Positions 1 to 10,065 of a stretch of DNA of 64,000 bases are shown here, in pieces (the stretch's first letter is position 1; every line of letters begins with the position of its first letter). The position numbers were made by a program, and so were the translations under genes. The notes below the pieces were generated by a model, which was not told the DNA's origin, did no database searches, and was given only the letters and a program-made list of their open reading frames with translations. Origin of the DNA: Blepharisma stoltei (Eukaryota; Ciliophora; Heterotrichea; Heterotrichida; Blepharismidae); NCBI GenBank assembly GCA_914767885.1, contig CAJZBQ010000020.1:124001-188000 (forward strand), written 5' to 3'.

Positions 1-3000
1 ATTTCTAGCGAGGAAAGCATTGATTTGGCAGAGTCCAAATGGAAACTTTGCCTTGCAATATTCAGCTGGAACGTAAACCTGTCATACATTTCCGGCATGT
101 TTTTTTCGTCAAATGTATCAACCCCTTCAACAAGCTGCAAAATTTCGTTTCTGGCTTCACTATGGGTGCCTGCTAAGATTTCTTCTAATTCTTGCTGACA
201 TTTAGCGATTTTTGCTTCCATTTCATCTTTTTCTTTTTGTAGAGTGTCTTCTGACTTCCCATAGCCAAACCAGCTTTTCATAGAGCTTGCTTTGGAGGGT
301 TTGTAGCTTTCTTTGATATCTTCAATTTCTTTGCGCTTGGCGTCTGCAAGCTTTTTTACCCCGATTTCGTTGATGACTTCTTCTCGTTGTTTTATAATAA
401 TATAAATTTCGATAAATGGGCATTATTTATTATAAAAATAGTTTTTATAATAATTAATATAGTAAAATATATCAGAAACCTCAAAAATTTCTTCCATTCT
501 TTGCAGCTCAGTTAAATTCTCCTCCGCGAATTTTTTGGACTGTTTGTTATTATCTACGCTGAATTTTTTCCAATTTCCATAAGTAGTTCTATATCTGATA
601 ACGTCTTCTTGGGTCATGGTTTTATAGGTTTCTGACTTAGCAACGCCTTCTCTGAATTGAAAGAACTGAGAAATATACTCCCCAAGTTTTATAAAATGAG
701 TCAGCTGGGTCACAGCCACCCCAACCTTAATTGATTTAGAAGTAACACATATAGAACTTTCTCTTCAATAGCGCGAAAAGACGTGCATCCTGGTTTAACT
801 AAAAGGTCTTTGGACAATGAAAATCTGCTATTCCTTCTCCATAAGAGAGGAAAATAGTGAAAATGAAGATTTTTGTCCGATCCAGTTTCGAGAACTGGAA
901 GGGATTATTTTGTCCTAAATTAAGAATACCTGAGTTGTTGTGGGATTTTGATTTCCTACAAAATTTTTTAATTTTAATGTATTTTGGTTCGTCAAATGGT
1001 TTTGACGAGTTAATTCTGGCAGGCACGTGAAATAAAAAAATAATTGATTGCCATAATGTTTTAATTTTCTGATTTTAAGGATGATCAGAAATTTTAATAA
1101 ATGGCACAGGATCAAAAAAACGAGATTAAAGATTAGTGAAAGCAAGCATATATTTTCTAGCTATAAGACGCCCAGATATTTGCTAATAAAACAATAAGAA
1201 TTCTAATAAATAACTTTTATATTTCTCAAATTAATTTTTTTATTTAAATTTCGCTATTTGATGCCATTGTTTTCTCTTTCTGAATTTGAACCCAAATTCA
1301 TTTTTGAACATTTTTTGTTCGTTTAAGTGTCATCTTGATTTTGTACGCTATATAAAAAAATTAAAACTCTTAAGTCACCACTTGCGGTTTCATTGAGAAA
1401 TTGGTATTTAAAGTATCAAAACAACTATTTGACACCTTTATTTTCCGCTTTCTGGACTCGAGCACAAATTTATTTTTGAACATTTTTTGTTCGTTTAAGC
1501 AGCCATCTTGATTTTGTACGCTATATAAAAAAATTAAAACTCTTAAGTCACCACTTGCGGTTTCATTGAGAAATTGGTATTTAAAGTATCAAAACAACTA
1601 TTTGACACCTTTATTTTCCGCTTTCTGGACTTGAGCACAAATTTATTTTTGAACACTTTTGTTCGTTTAAGCCGCCATCTTGATTTTGTATGCTATATAA
1701 AAATATTAAAACTCTTAAGTCACCACTTGCGGTTTTATTGTAGACTTGATATTTGAGATTTAAAATAAGCTAGTTGACATCTCTATTTTCCGCTTTCTGG
1801 ACTCGAGCACAAATTCATTTTTTAACATTTTTTGTTCGTTTAAGCCGCCATCTTGATTTGGTACGCTATATAAAAAAATTAAAACTCTTAAGTCACCACT
1901 TGCGGTTTCATTGAAAAGTATGAAATTTGAGATTTAAAATAAGCTATTTGGTGCCTTTATTTTCCGCTTTTTGGACTCGAGCACAAATTCATTTTTTGAA
2001 TATTTTTTGTTCGTTAAAGCCGCCATCTTGATTTTACTCGCTATAGAAATATTAAAACTCTTAAGTCACCACTTGCGGTTTCATTGAGAACTTGGTATTT
2101 AAAGTATCAAAACAACTATTTGACACCCTTTATTTTCTGCTTTCTGGACTCGAGCACAAATTCATTTTTGAACATTTTTTGTTCGTTTAAGCTGCCATCT
2201 TGATTTTGCTCGCTATATAAAATATTAAAACTCTTAAGTCACCACTTGCGGTTTCATTGAGAACTTGGTATTTAAAGTGTCAAAACAGCTATTTGGTGCC
2301 TTTATTTTCCGCTTTCTGGACTCGAGCACAAATTCATTTTTGAACAATTTTTGCTCGTTTAAGCCGCCATCTTGATTTTGTACGCTCAATAAAAAATTAA
2401 AACTCTTAAGCCACCACTTGCGGTTTCATTCAAAACTTGATATTTGAGAAACAAAATAAGCTATTTGACATCTCTATTTTCCACTTTCTGGACTCGAGCA
2501 CAAATTTATTTTTTAACATTTTTTGTTCGTTTAAGCCGCCATCTTGATTTTGTCAATTTTCTGATCATCCTTAACATCAGAAAATTAAAAAATAATGGCA
2601 ATTTTTTATTATTTATTTCAAGTACTAACCAGAATTGACTCGTCAAAACTATTTGACAAACCAAAATACATTGAAATAAAAAATTTGCAAGAAATCAAAA
2701 TTCCACAATAGCTCAGGTATTCATAATTCAGACCAAAAAAATTCCTTCAAGTTCTCTAGACTGGATCGGGCAGAACTTTTCACTTTTACTATTTGCCTCT
2801 CTTATGGAGAAGGAAAAGCTAATTTTCATGGTCCAAAGACCTTTTAGTCAAACTAAGATGCACGTCTTTTCGCGCTATTGAAGAGAAAGTTCTATACTGC
2901 ATATTGAGGCTTGGAAATATCTTTTACGTTTTTATTCATAATCAGCTCAATTCTTAAAGAAATCGGCGAAATAAGGTACCTATGAGGAATTTGCTCCCCA

Positions 3001-3843
3001 AAATCTTGCTGAGCTAGATGCTCAAATGATTGTCTTTCTTGCATCCCTGGTACATGTTCAAAAGCTACAAGGGGAAACCCATCTCCAAAATCCGAATAAA
3101 CTGCGAAGTTTTTCAGCTTAATAAGCTTAAAACAGATCAAGCTGCTTTCCATAAATTGTGGCTCCCAGCTTGAGTTACAGGTAAAACAGCTGATTTCTTC
3201 GATTTTTAAGCCAAGTGCAAATTTTTGAGAAAAAGATTCAGAATCTTCTGGTACATATTTTTTTTAAAACAAAATAATTTGCCAGCTATGGCTGCGAAGC
3301 CCTCAAAATTTTTCGGTAAATCTTTGCTGAGCATGTATACGCCAAAATTTCAAAGAAAATTGTCTATAGCCAATCTTCAACTCTTATATAAACATTTTTT
3401 AGTTCTATCTGAATATTGTCAACAATTTTCGTAATTAATTTTTCGACCATGCCTGGGCTGCTTTCTACAGAGACTTCTTCAGAATTCATGACCTCGAATT
3501 TGTCAATTTGGGAACGACGAGATTTTTGGTTAATAGTCCGCTGTTCTTGTTCATCCCATTGGGATTTTGGGTGGGGCAGGAGTAGGACGATTACATCTTT
3601 GATGATGACTTTTAGAGGGCTTGATCCTAAGGAAGTTCATGGAATTTCGACCTGTATGGTTCCAACATAACCACTGCCTAATTTAAAGGGAAGACCAAGC
3701 TTATCCAGGGCTTCTGATTTTACACGGAGGTTTTCAAGAGAAATGGTTCCACTGAATATTGATAAGTTTAGCTGATCTGGGTTAAGATTTTCTATAAAGT
3801 CGCCTAAGACACTGTTAAGGACCTTGGAAACAGCCTTATTCAT
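1..3843 (-). CDS. VPS13: VPS13-like lipid-transfer protein, N-terminal part (3' end outside window)
   Basis: VPS13 proteins are bridge-like lipid channels at membrane contact sites. The start (residues from MNKAVSKVLNSVLGDFIENL) matches the chorein_N domain, with the family motifs LSIFSGTISLENL, LPFKLGSGYVGTIQVEIPW and NVYIRVED. The segment near 720-480 (YISQFFQFREG, RYRTTYGNWKKF) matches the next conserved VPS13 block. TGA encodes the W of EIPW. Three IESs interrupt it (403-459, 752-2896, 3254-3368); each removal keeps the frame. The gene runs off the left edge, so length and C-terminal domains are unknown. Family assignment is from sequence pattern; which paralogue it is cannot be said. Confidence 0.85.
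403..459. other. 57-bp IES in VPS13
   Basis: Short AT-rich insert containing an in-frame stop on the minus strand. Removing 57 bp between TA at 401-402 and TA at 458-459 joins the codons to read FYYIIIKQREEVINE, continuous with VPS13. The two flanks share a longer ATTATTATAAAA-like repeat, so the exact TA is inferred. Confidence 0.6.
750..2896. mobile_element. 2.1-kb transposon-like IES with ~350-bp terminal inverted repeats
   Basis: The ends are inverted copies: TATAGAACTTTCTCTTCAAT at 750 and its complement ending at 2896. Homology between the arms continues for about 350 bp (750-1110 against 2550-2896). The element sits inside VPS13; deleting 2145 bp leaves one TA and reads PQYAVCVTSKSIKVGVAVTQ without a break. 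No long open frame or transposase was seen, so it looks non-autonomous. The centre is a tandem array (next entry). Confidence 0.85.
1263..2560. repeat. Tandem array, about 7.5 copies of a ~170-bp unit
   Basis: The unit contains TTTCTGGACTCGAGCACAAA, GTTCGTTTAAGCCGCCATCT and ACTCTTAAGTCACCACTTGC in fixed order. The GGACTCGAGCAC marker recurs roughly every 170 bp from about 1450 to 2490. Copies differ by a few substitutions and small indels. It fills the middle of the IES in VPS13. Confidence 0.85.
3254..3368. other. ~115-bp IES in VPS13
   Basis: On the minus strand NVYIRVEDWL runs into TAG; conserved sequence resumes as PEDSESFSQKFALGLKIEEI. Joining the TA at 3252-3253 with that at 3367-3368 restores the frame. 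An alternative 130-bp excision between GAAGATT repeats (3249-3378) is also in frame, so the boundary is ambiguous. Confidence 0.65.
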
Positions 3844-4466
3844 ATTTAGAGTTTATCAGCCATAAACGAAATACTGCTCTAAAATAAAAATAGACTTAAG
3901 GAACATAAACAAAGAGCTTAGAATTATTTAATTCAGAGACAGTATACCTAAATAATCGCAAACTGATGTATTTATTTTACTATGGAATATAAAGAAAAGA
4001 AATATTTAGCTAGAACAATCTAAAAATGCTTTAAAAGGCGGATTTTATGAGACTCAGAATAATTATTTTAGCAATTTTTGGATTATGAAGAGAAGACATG
4101 CATGAAGTAGACTCAGAGGATTTTAGACTTACAGCTTCCATATAAAAATGAAGATTATTAAAAATCCTGACTTGATTCTCTTATATGCATGATAATGAAG
4201 GGTATTATTTATAATTTATTTTTATCATTATATTAATGTAAATTTTTAATTATTTGATATATTAGTATTTTTTGAATTATAGTTTCCCTGAAATGAAATA
4301 AATATATCCTTCCACGTATTCTCTGCTTTTATTTTTCTTTAATTATATTTTGTTAAAGCTTAAGCATTGGGACCATTTTGAGGAATCTTTAGCCTGAAAT
4401 AATTATTCACTAAATCAAAAGAATTTTTCACTTTAGCCATAATGAATAAAACTTATAATTTTATAA
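3844..4466. other. Intergenic, no supported gene
   Basis: AT-rich stretch between divergently placed genes (VPS13 start on minus, small gene on plus). A 32-codon open frame from 4047 (one TGA) has no recognisable features. It probably holds both promoters; no convincing motif was seen. Confidence 0.4.
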
Positions 4467-4643
4467 ATGGATCAAACTGTTGAACATCTGAAGAATTGAC
4501 TTATTTCTGTTGGAGTACCACAAGACAAAGCTGCTGAAGTTGCAGAGAAATTCAAGCAAAATATATTTGCCGAAGTCGAGCATTTATCATTGGATGATTT
4601 AGATTCTTTAGCGAAACAAATGCAAGCGAGATACCCAGTATAA
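4467..4643 (+). CDS. 58-residue uncharacterised acidic protein
   Basis: ATG to TAA, 59 codons, one in-frame TGA read as W (LKNWLISVGV). The sequence begins MDQTVEHLKNWLISVGVPQD and is predicted helical. The pattern W-L-x-x-x-G-V loosely recalls the first helices of a SAM-like domain, but it is too short to assign. It ends 53 bp before the J-protein start and may be a real small gene, since codon usage resembles its neighbours. Confidence 0.5.
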
Positions 4644-4696
4644 CTTCATCATAATAAATCTATATTAGGTAATATTTCATTTCTAGAATATGATAA

Positions 4697-5539
4697 ATGC
4701 TTTTTTTAAGAAGAAATCTCTTTAAGAGGTGTTTTGCAACAATCAATTTTAACAAGGACTACTACAAAACTCTAGGAATAAACAAGAATGCATCTAAGGC
4801 TGACATAAGGAAAGCTTATTTAAATCTTGCAAAGCAATATCATCCTGACTCGCCAACAGGAAATGAAGAGAAATTCAAAGATATTGGAGAAGCCTATGAA
4901 ATCTTAGGCGATGAAAGCACAAAATCACAATATGATATGGGAAAAGCCAGCGGGCAACAAGGAACTCACTATGATAATCCATATTCTGACTTTTGGGGAA
5001 GATCCCAAAAAGGCAGAACTTATCAGCAATACCAAAACCAATATCAGAACCAATATCAAAATACAGGGAAAAATAGACAACAAAAAAACACATATTACTA
5101 TGAATCTTATAACCCATTCACAGGGAAAAAGACTTATTATACCTATGAAGAGAATAGCAATTCCAGAAATCAAGGCCAAAATTTTAATAAAGAATGGGAA
5201 GAGCTTTTAAAGGAATTTAATAAAGCCAATTTTAGAGCAGGCCCATTCAAAAATCCGTTCACAGATTTTTTTAAACAAAGCCAGCAGCAGTACAACCAGC
5301 AATACCAAGACCCATTTCAGGACTTTTATAAACCTAGAAGATCAACGATAGGAGAAATTTTCATAAGAGGATTAAAGATTTTTGGATGAATTGTGCTATT
5401 TTCTCTATTTAGCAGAATTTTATTTGGATCACGCAAGCCTCCACCTGTAGATAGATATGGCAACCCAATAGAATACCAAGATGAATATCAATATAGGCCA
5501 AGACAAGATCCTTATTATGACCCTAATCGTAGATTTTAA
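4697..5539 (+). CDS. J-domain (DnaJ/HSP40) protein, probably mitochondrial
   Basis: 280 residues. The N terminus [20 protein letters not shown] is basic and lacks acidic residues, like a mitochondrial presequence. A J domain follows at about residues 19-83 with helix II/III and the HPD motif ([11 protein letters not shown]), which stimulates Hsp70 ATPase activity. Then comes a Q/N/Y-rich low-complexity region (repeated QYQNQ). Near residue 231 is a hydrophobic stretch ([15 protein letters not shown]) that could be a membrane anchor, then a short polar tail. The TGA at 5387-5389 must be read as W, otherwise the anchor and tail are lost. No G/F or zinc domain, so class C. No IES or intron found. 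Confidence 0.85.
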
Positions 5540-5761
5540 GTGACTTAAAATAATATTTTATTTCAATGTTTAAGCAAGTATCTTTTCTCCTTTAAAATCT
5601 TATGATTTTATTATTGTATTGCTTGATATCGATAACCGCATAATTTCGTATTAAAATATGTGCTTAAAAGATAAATGAATACCAAAAAATAATTAAAGCA
5701 AATCTTACTAGTTAAAAAAAAGCCTCCATCCGGGTTTGAACCGGAGACCTTTTGCTTACTA

Positions 5762-6261
5762 ACTCCCCCCCTCCGTGAGTGAACAAAACCATTGGAAAAA
5801 TCGCTATTTTTTGCCCAAAAAACCCACCCTCCGTGAGTGAACAAAAATTTTTTATGGAAAAAAAAATTGATATACTAAATGATAATTAGTATAATGAAAT
5901 CTAGAGCTGATTCTGTTTAATTTTAAACAAATTGCTTTTTTAAAACATAAATTTTATAAATTAAATTAGATGAATAAAAAATATAAGGAGAAATTTGAAG
6001 ATGTTGATATGGAAATAAAAAGATTTATTTATTCGATTATGAGGAAAAGAGAGAAATGCTGCTCATGCAGCGATAGATAGATTAATAATAATAAATTAAA
6101 TTAATATTTACTTTCTAATTTTTGCTAATTAGGATTTTTTTAAATTTCGAAAAAAAAATATTTTTTATAAAATTTATATATATAAATTTTTTTAAAAAAA
6201 ATAAATTAACCCCCTCCGTGAGTGAACAAAATTTTTTTGTTCACTCACGGAGGGGGGAGTA
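5762..6261. mobile_element. Family A MITE acting as IES in tRNA-Thr, with nested insert
   Basis: Begins ACTCCCCCCCTCCGTGAGTG and ends with the hairpin TTCACTCACGGAGGGGGGAG before TA. It is flanked by TA at 5760-5761 and 6260-6261. It shows the family plan: two same-direction terminal motifs near 5765 and 5825, an AT-rich core, and a terminal hairpin at 6211-6258. It is longer than other copies because of a 135-bp nested insertion. Confidence 0.85.
5969..6103 (+). mobile_element. 135-bp insertion nested in the tRNA MITE, carrying a 36-codon open frame
   Basis: Other family A copies read straight from AAATTAAATTA to ATATTTGC. Here 135 bp intervene, flanked by the direct repeat ATAAATTAAATTA (5956-5968 and 6091-6103). 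Inside, 5970-6080 encodes MNKKYKEKFEDVDMEIKRFI then a Cys-rich end and TAG. It looks like captured coding sequence; its origin is unknown. Confidence 0.55.
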
Positions 6262-6408
6262 AGCAAATGCTCTGCCGACTGAGCTATAGAGGCAACAATT
6301 CTACTTTTTATCTTCATCTATAAATACCATCTATAGAAATAAATTTTAAATTGATGCTACTAATATCCATTTCATCAAAACAAAACGCTTTATAATCCAT
6401 TATTTCTA

Positions 6409-7353
6409 ATGAATCCACTGATCTCAGTCCAAGACTTCACAAATCAAGCCGCAGAATCTTTTAACATTGTCTATTGTGCATTATTATTATAATTTTTAAA
6501 AAAATTCTATTTTAATAAAAAAAATTATTATAAAAATCCCCTATTGTGCCCCCCTCCTTCACATTCCCAATCTTCATTTATCCCTGGGTCTTACATTTAT
6601 CATATTTCAGAGAACACTGAAGAATTCATCAAAGATGCCCGCAGTATAGAGTTTGACGAAGAAGAACGAACCATCATCTGCTACGACGACGGTGACTTCT
6701 CCTATGCCTGCAAAGCTTATTGAGGATTCCGAGCCACAGGTGTCGACGAAGTCAGGATTTTAATTGGTGGCTTAAAAGCTTGCCAAGAAATTGGCTTGGA
6801 GCTTGATGAAGGTGAGCCACCAGAAATTACTAGATCTAACCATCCGTATTTGCCCTTTAATAACTCAATAGTTATCACAAAAGAAGAATTCGCGAAGAAA
6901 AGCGTTTATTGTCAACAAATCCTTAGGGCAAATAGCTTGCCGTTTAACTTATTAGATGCAAGAGGAAATATGATACTGCAAGCACAGCTGATGAAAAACT
7001 TGGAGACCAATGGAATCACGTTCAGTACTGGGAAATCGACAATTGTCCATGGAAAAGCTGCGTGCTTGTTAGGTCTTTTATTGACATTTTTAGGGGAAAA
7101 ATCAGTAAGTGTTGTTATTGATGACACGGAAGGGATTTTGGCAAGCAGCAAAGGGAAGGCGAAAAAGAGAGAATTGTCATTCCATATGGTGCCTGATGGA
7201 GGGGAAATACCTGATAGTGGAGCTACCAGGTCACCGAGAAAGTCAGGAGAAGAAAAGCATTATAAACTGCCAGTTGATGACAAAAATGAGACAAAGAAGC
7301 CAGAGCCTGGAAGATCAAATACAATATGCTGCAACGCGTGTAGTCTATTTTAA
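6409..7353 (+). CDS. Rhodanese/mercaptopyruvate sulfurtransferase-like protein, probably inactive
   Basis: 283 residues after removing a 70-bp IES and a 23-nt intron (852 nt, in frame). The first rhodanese fold is shown by SLENTEEFIKDA, TIICYDDGDFSYACKAYWGF and RILIGGLKACQE; the second by FNLLDARGN and the loop near STIVHGKAACLLG. Active enzymes have Cys at the start of that loop; here His precedes GKAAC, so transfer through a persulfide Cys is doubtful. The C terminus ends NACSLF, a CaaX-like prenylation signal, unusual for this family. One TGA is read as W (KAYWGF). The degenerate active site suggests a binding or regulatory role; function unproven. Confidence 0.7.
6474..6543. other. 70-bp IES in the rhodanese-like gene
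   Basis: Flanked by the 9-bp direct repeat CTATTGTGC (6471-6479, 6541-6549), which contains the TA. The interior is nearly palindromic AT sequence (ATTATTATAATTTTT ... AAATTATTATAAAAAT). Removal joins NIVYC to the downstream rhodanese sequence. Confidence 0.75.
6588..6610 (+). other. 23-nt intron (inferred)
   Basis: GTCTTACATTT..ATATTTCAG has GT..AG ends, and removing it is the simplest way to connect HIPNLHLSL to ENTEEFIKDA in frame. It is longer than the other introns here (15-16 nt), so the call is tentative. Confidence 0.5.
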
Positions 7354-7733
7354 GCTAAATTATTTCACAAATTATTTATTTTTTAATCACCGAATTTGAA
7401 GATATATAAAATTCGCTTTGATCAAAAATAATTAAAGGATTTGTCACTTCAAAAGAAAAGCTATTTTTCGATTTTAAGCAACTAGACCCAATACCAATAA
7501 TTTTATTGTGATTCACATAGCTTGACCTTGGTCTGCTTCTTATTTTATGAAATTTATTCACAGTCTTTTCTTCACGGTTTGTAGAAGGTGAATCAGCTAT
7601 ATAAATTTTTTTAAATTTCCCTTTAAATGAGAAAGCCTATTTAAAAGTTATAGTATTTTTAAAAATAATTGACCTATGAGCAAAATAATTTTTTGTAATA
7701 AAAATTTTAAGGAAATTTCGTTAAATATTTATT
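7354..7733 (-). other. Intergenic with one doubtful minus-strand open frame (7376-7561)
   Basis: The frame encodes 61 residues (MNKFHKIRSRPRSSYVNHNK...) and stays open upstream to about 7645 without another ATG. There is no homology I recognise and no joined start. It could be the end of a small gene whose start is cut off by an undetected IES, or chance. Confidence 0.25.
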
Positions 7734-8881
7734 TTAAAAAATAAAATCCTCTAAAAAAATATCTTGCTCACAGCAGAGGAGATTAAGCAACTCATTAGTA
7801 AAAGGCGTATTTCCAGGCTTATCATTAAATATAAGTGGAACAGCTGGTTGCTTTAATTCTTGGTAATGTCTTAGAAGCTCAGTATTTTTTATTTGAAAAG
7901 TTTCGTCTAGTGACTGATTTTGTGTTGTTTGAAAAAAATTCAAACATTGGTCTTTGTATTGGGAATTTGAATGCCTCGATAAGAGTCTTCTAGATTTCAA
8001 AGAAGAGCTTAAAGGACAAATTCCAGCGTCAAATGAAACTGATGCTGGTGATTTATCCATTGAGAAACTGCTGTTTGCAATTTTATTGCTAGGAGAAGTA
8101 CTAGGAGATGCAGCTGCATACAAATAGGTCAAAAGGCGAGAATGAGCCGGGCGCTTTGGGGTGTGCACACTGTTTGTCCTGACAGGGAGGTTTGTGTCTG
8201 TTTTGTTGCTCTTTGATTTCTTGAAGACTTGTAAAACAGGATGTCTTGATTTAGAAACATTAAATAGTTTTTTCCTTTCTTCTCTATAAGAGAAGTTATC
8301 TATATCTCTATAAGAAATCGCGCTTTTTGACAGAACTTTTTTACTCACTCTCCCCATCCTTGATCGAATGGCTTGCCATCGTTCGATCAAGGATGGGGGT
8401 TAAAAAAAATATATATATATATTTTTTTTTATTTACTTTTAAATAAGAGGGTTAAGAGTATTTAATAATTATTTTTACAGCAAAATTGAATTAAATTTCA
8501 TAAAAATACCAATTTTTAATATTTTAATTTATTAGTTACCCTTTTTAAACTGTATAAATTTTAATTTCTCCTTATTAAATTAAAATTTGTTTTTTTTAAA
8601 ATTTTAAAGAATCTCTATTTTATTAGATTATTGAGTTTTTAAGCCTAGGTTGATGACTAAATCACTTCGGATGGTTGATTCCGTGGCTTTCTGTCGTCTC
8701 AAAGCTCTGAAAACAACTTCATTATGTGCATCTTCCCAAGCTTTTGATAACTAATATATATTTTTATATATATAAAAATTTGGTTGATATGAAAATCGTT
8801 CGATCAAGGATGGGGATTAATTTTCCCAATTTTTAGGAATTTTTTACAGTCAATCGTTCGATCAAGGATGGGGGGAGTCAT
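7734..8881 (-). CDS. Uncharacterised basic/serine-rich protein, 204 residues
   Basis: The start codon is separated from the rest by a 533-bp family B element. Joining ATG (8881-8879) to the downstream frame at a shared TGA gives MSKKVLSKSAISYRDIDNFS, and the total is exactly 205 codons. The middle is rich in Ser, Pro, Arg and Lys (TPKRPAHSRLL, SPSTSPSN), probably disordered and phosphorylated; the end is hydrophobic/acidic (LLCCEQDIFLEDFIF). No known domain. An alternative TA-based junction gives no usable start, which is why I chose the TGA junction. Confidence 0.6.
8348..8880. mobile_element. Family B MITE (tip CCCCATCCTTGATCGAACG) as IES
   Basis: The terminal motif forms a hairpin at 8348-8400 (loop ATGGCTTGCCAT). 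At the other end are two tandem copies (8806-8822 and 8852-8876). An internal segment (8641-8755, minus strand) resembles that of the copy at 56.4 kb and reads KAWEDAHNEVVFR, a possible remnant of a Tc1/mariner- or pogo-type transposase C terminus. The junction bases are TGA rather than TA. Confidence 0.7.
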
Positions 8882-8918
8882 AACTTTGTATCACTAACTT
8901 ATAAACACCCATATTAAT

Positions 8919-10014
8919 TTAATTGATATTAAGGAAAGCTTCCCTCAGCCATGCATGATTTAACGCATCTTTGACGCTGAATCTCTGCTGTGGGTCGACT
9001 ACAAGGAGATTTGATATAAAATCAAATGCAAGAGAACTTATTTCGTTTTTTCTTTTCTTGTATCTGCCATCTATAATTTTCTTTGAAATTTCTGGCTGTC
9101 TGTTCCCATCAAATGGTAAAACTCCATGAAGTAAATAATAAGCAACCACCCCTGCAGCCCAAGAGTCACTTTTCGTCCCAAAATTCCCATCAAAAATTTC
9201 AGGCGACACAAAATGTTGCATTCCATTATACTGACTAATTTTTCTTTTATTATGTGGCTTTATGATTTCTGCTCTGGTAAAATCCACAATCTTAACTTGG
9301 TTATCCACCAGCTTTATATTGTCCAGGTTGATTTTTAAATGTGCATATTCTTTGCGGGTCCAATTATTTAATAGCATTCATTTCACCGAAGTACATTTGG
9401 TCGAAAATTGGTTGATATTTTTTAAGTGAGACGAAAAAAACCGTTAAATTTCGACCAAATGTCACAATATTTTAAAACTTTCGACCAATTAAATGTATAC
9501 TATCAAAAATCCACTGTCATTTGACATGGAGTCATTCTTTGCTATGCAAGTAATCAAGTGCTTGCAAGACTTGTTTAATAATCCTTGCAGCTTCATCTTC
9601 TTTTAATTTATTTCTTTCCCTTATGATATCTAAAAGTCCATAGTCTTCACAATCCTCCATTACAATGTGGAAGACATTTTCGTCTTCAAAAACTTCGAAT
9701 ATTTTCACTATATTGGGATGATCTAGAATACTGAGAACATTAATTTCGTTTTTGAGCAAAACCATGTTTTCTTCTGGGTTCTTTTTGTATACGCTTCTTA
9801 TAGAAACTTTTTGGGCTGAGTTGAGCTTTGAGATGGCTTTTCTTATGACGCCGAGGTCTGAAGGGATTGTCTGGCCTGTAAAACTGTAAAATTCTTCGAT
9901 TTTTGTGTCAGTGTTGGTGCGGACTCCAAGCACTGAGCTAATTAATTCTTCATTATGAATTGTTTCTAATTCAGTTGTCCGGTCTGAGATACAAGCACTT
10001 GCACAAAGTCCCAT
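8919..10014 (-). CDS. Myristoylatable CDPK/CAMK-like pseudokinase, 302 residues
   Basis: Begins MGLCASACIS, a good N-myristoylation/palmitoylation start. Kinase subdomains are in order: VSIRSVYKK (VAIK Lys replaced by Arg), EINVLSILDHPNIVKIFEVF, HIVMEDCEDYGLLDII, QALDYLHSKEYAHLKINLDN (HRDLKPEN changed to HLKINLDN, losing the catalytic Asp), VKIVDFTRAE (DFG changed to DFT), FVSPEIF, DSWAAGVVAYYLLHGVLPFDG, and the C-lobe to NHAWLREAF. Loss of these residues predicts no or weak catalysis. A 187-bp IES splits the catalytic loop; removal gives 303 codons exactly. Likely a membrane-attached scaffold or regulator. Confidence 0.8.
9356..9542. other. 187-bp IES in pseudokinase, 9-bp repeat without TA
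   Basis: Flanked by ATTCTTTGC at 9347-9355 and 9534-9542. Excision of one copy joins YLHSKE to YAHLKINLDN, exactly matching the spacing of kinase subdomain VI. The repeat contains no TA. The interior carries inverted CATTTGGTCGAAA / TTTCGACCAAATG segments. Confidence 0.8.
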
Positions 10015-10065
10015 TAATAAATATTCAGATTATTTATAACTTTTTTTTATACATAATTTATTTTA

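Larger units (their letters stand above)
5722..6293 (-). tRNA. tRNA-Thr (anticodon AGU), split by an IES in the anticodon loop
   Basis: The 5' half lies at 6293-6262 and the 3' half at 5761-5722. Joined at the TA they give 72 nt that fold as a tRNA: acceptor stem GCCTCTA/TGGAGGC (one G-U pair), D arm GCTC..GAGC, anticodon stem TTTGC/GCAAA with 7-nt loop TTAGTAA, and T arm TCCGG-TTCAAAC-CCGGA. Loop positions 34-36 read AGT, so Thr. A poly-T run follows the 3' end (RNA polymerase III terminator). Without excision of 500 bp the gene cannot form the anticodon arm. Confidence 0.9.

Noticed and set aside
1263-2560. Tandem repeats as a centromere or telomere satellite
   Set aside because: Only about 7.5 units, confined between the inverted arms of a removable element inside a gene.
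4047-4145. 32-codon frame MRLRIIILAIFGLWRE
   Set aside because: Short, AT-driven hydrophobics, no support from context.
5762-6261. C/G-rich palindromes as a CRISPR array or rho-independent terminators
   Set aside because: They are the terminal hairpins of family A MITEs; the genome is eukaryotic and spacing is not array-like.
8340-8390. MIERWQAIRSRMGRVSKK as the N terminus of the 7.7-kb gene
   Set aside because: This is translation of the family B hairpin; the joined upstream ATG gives a better start.
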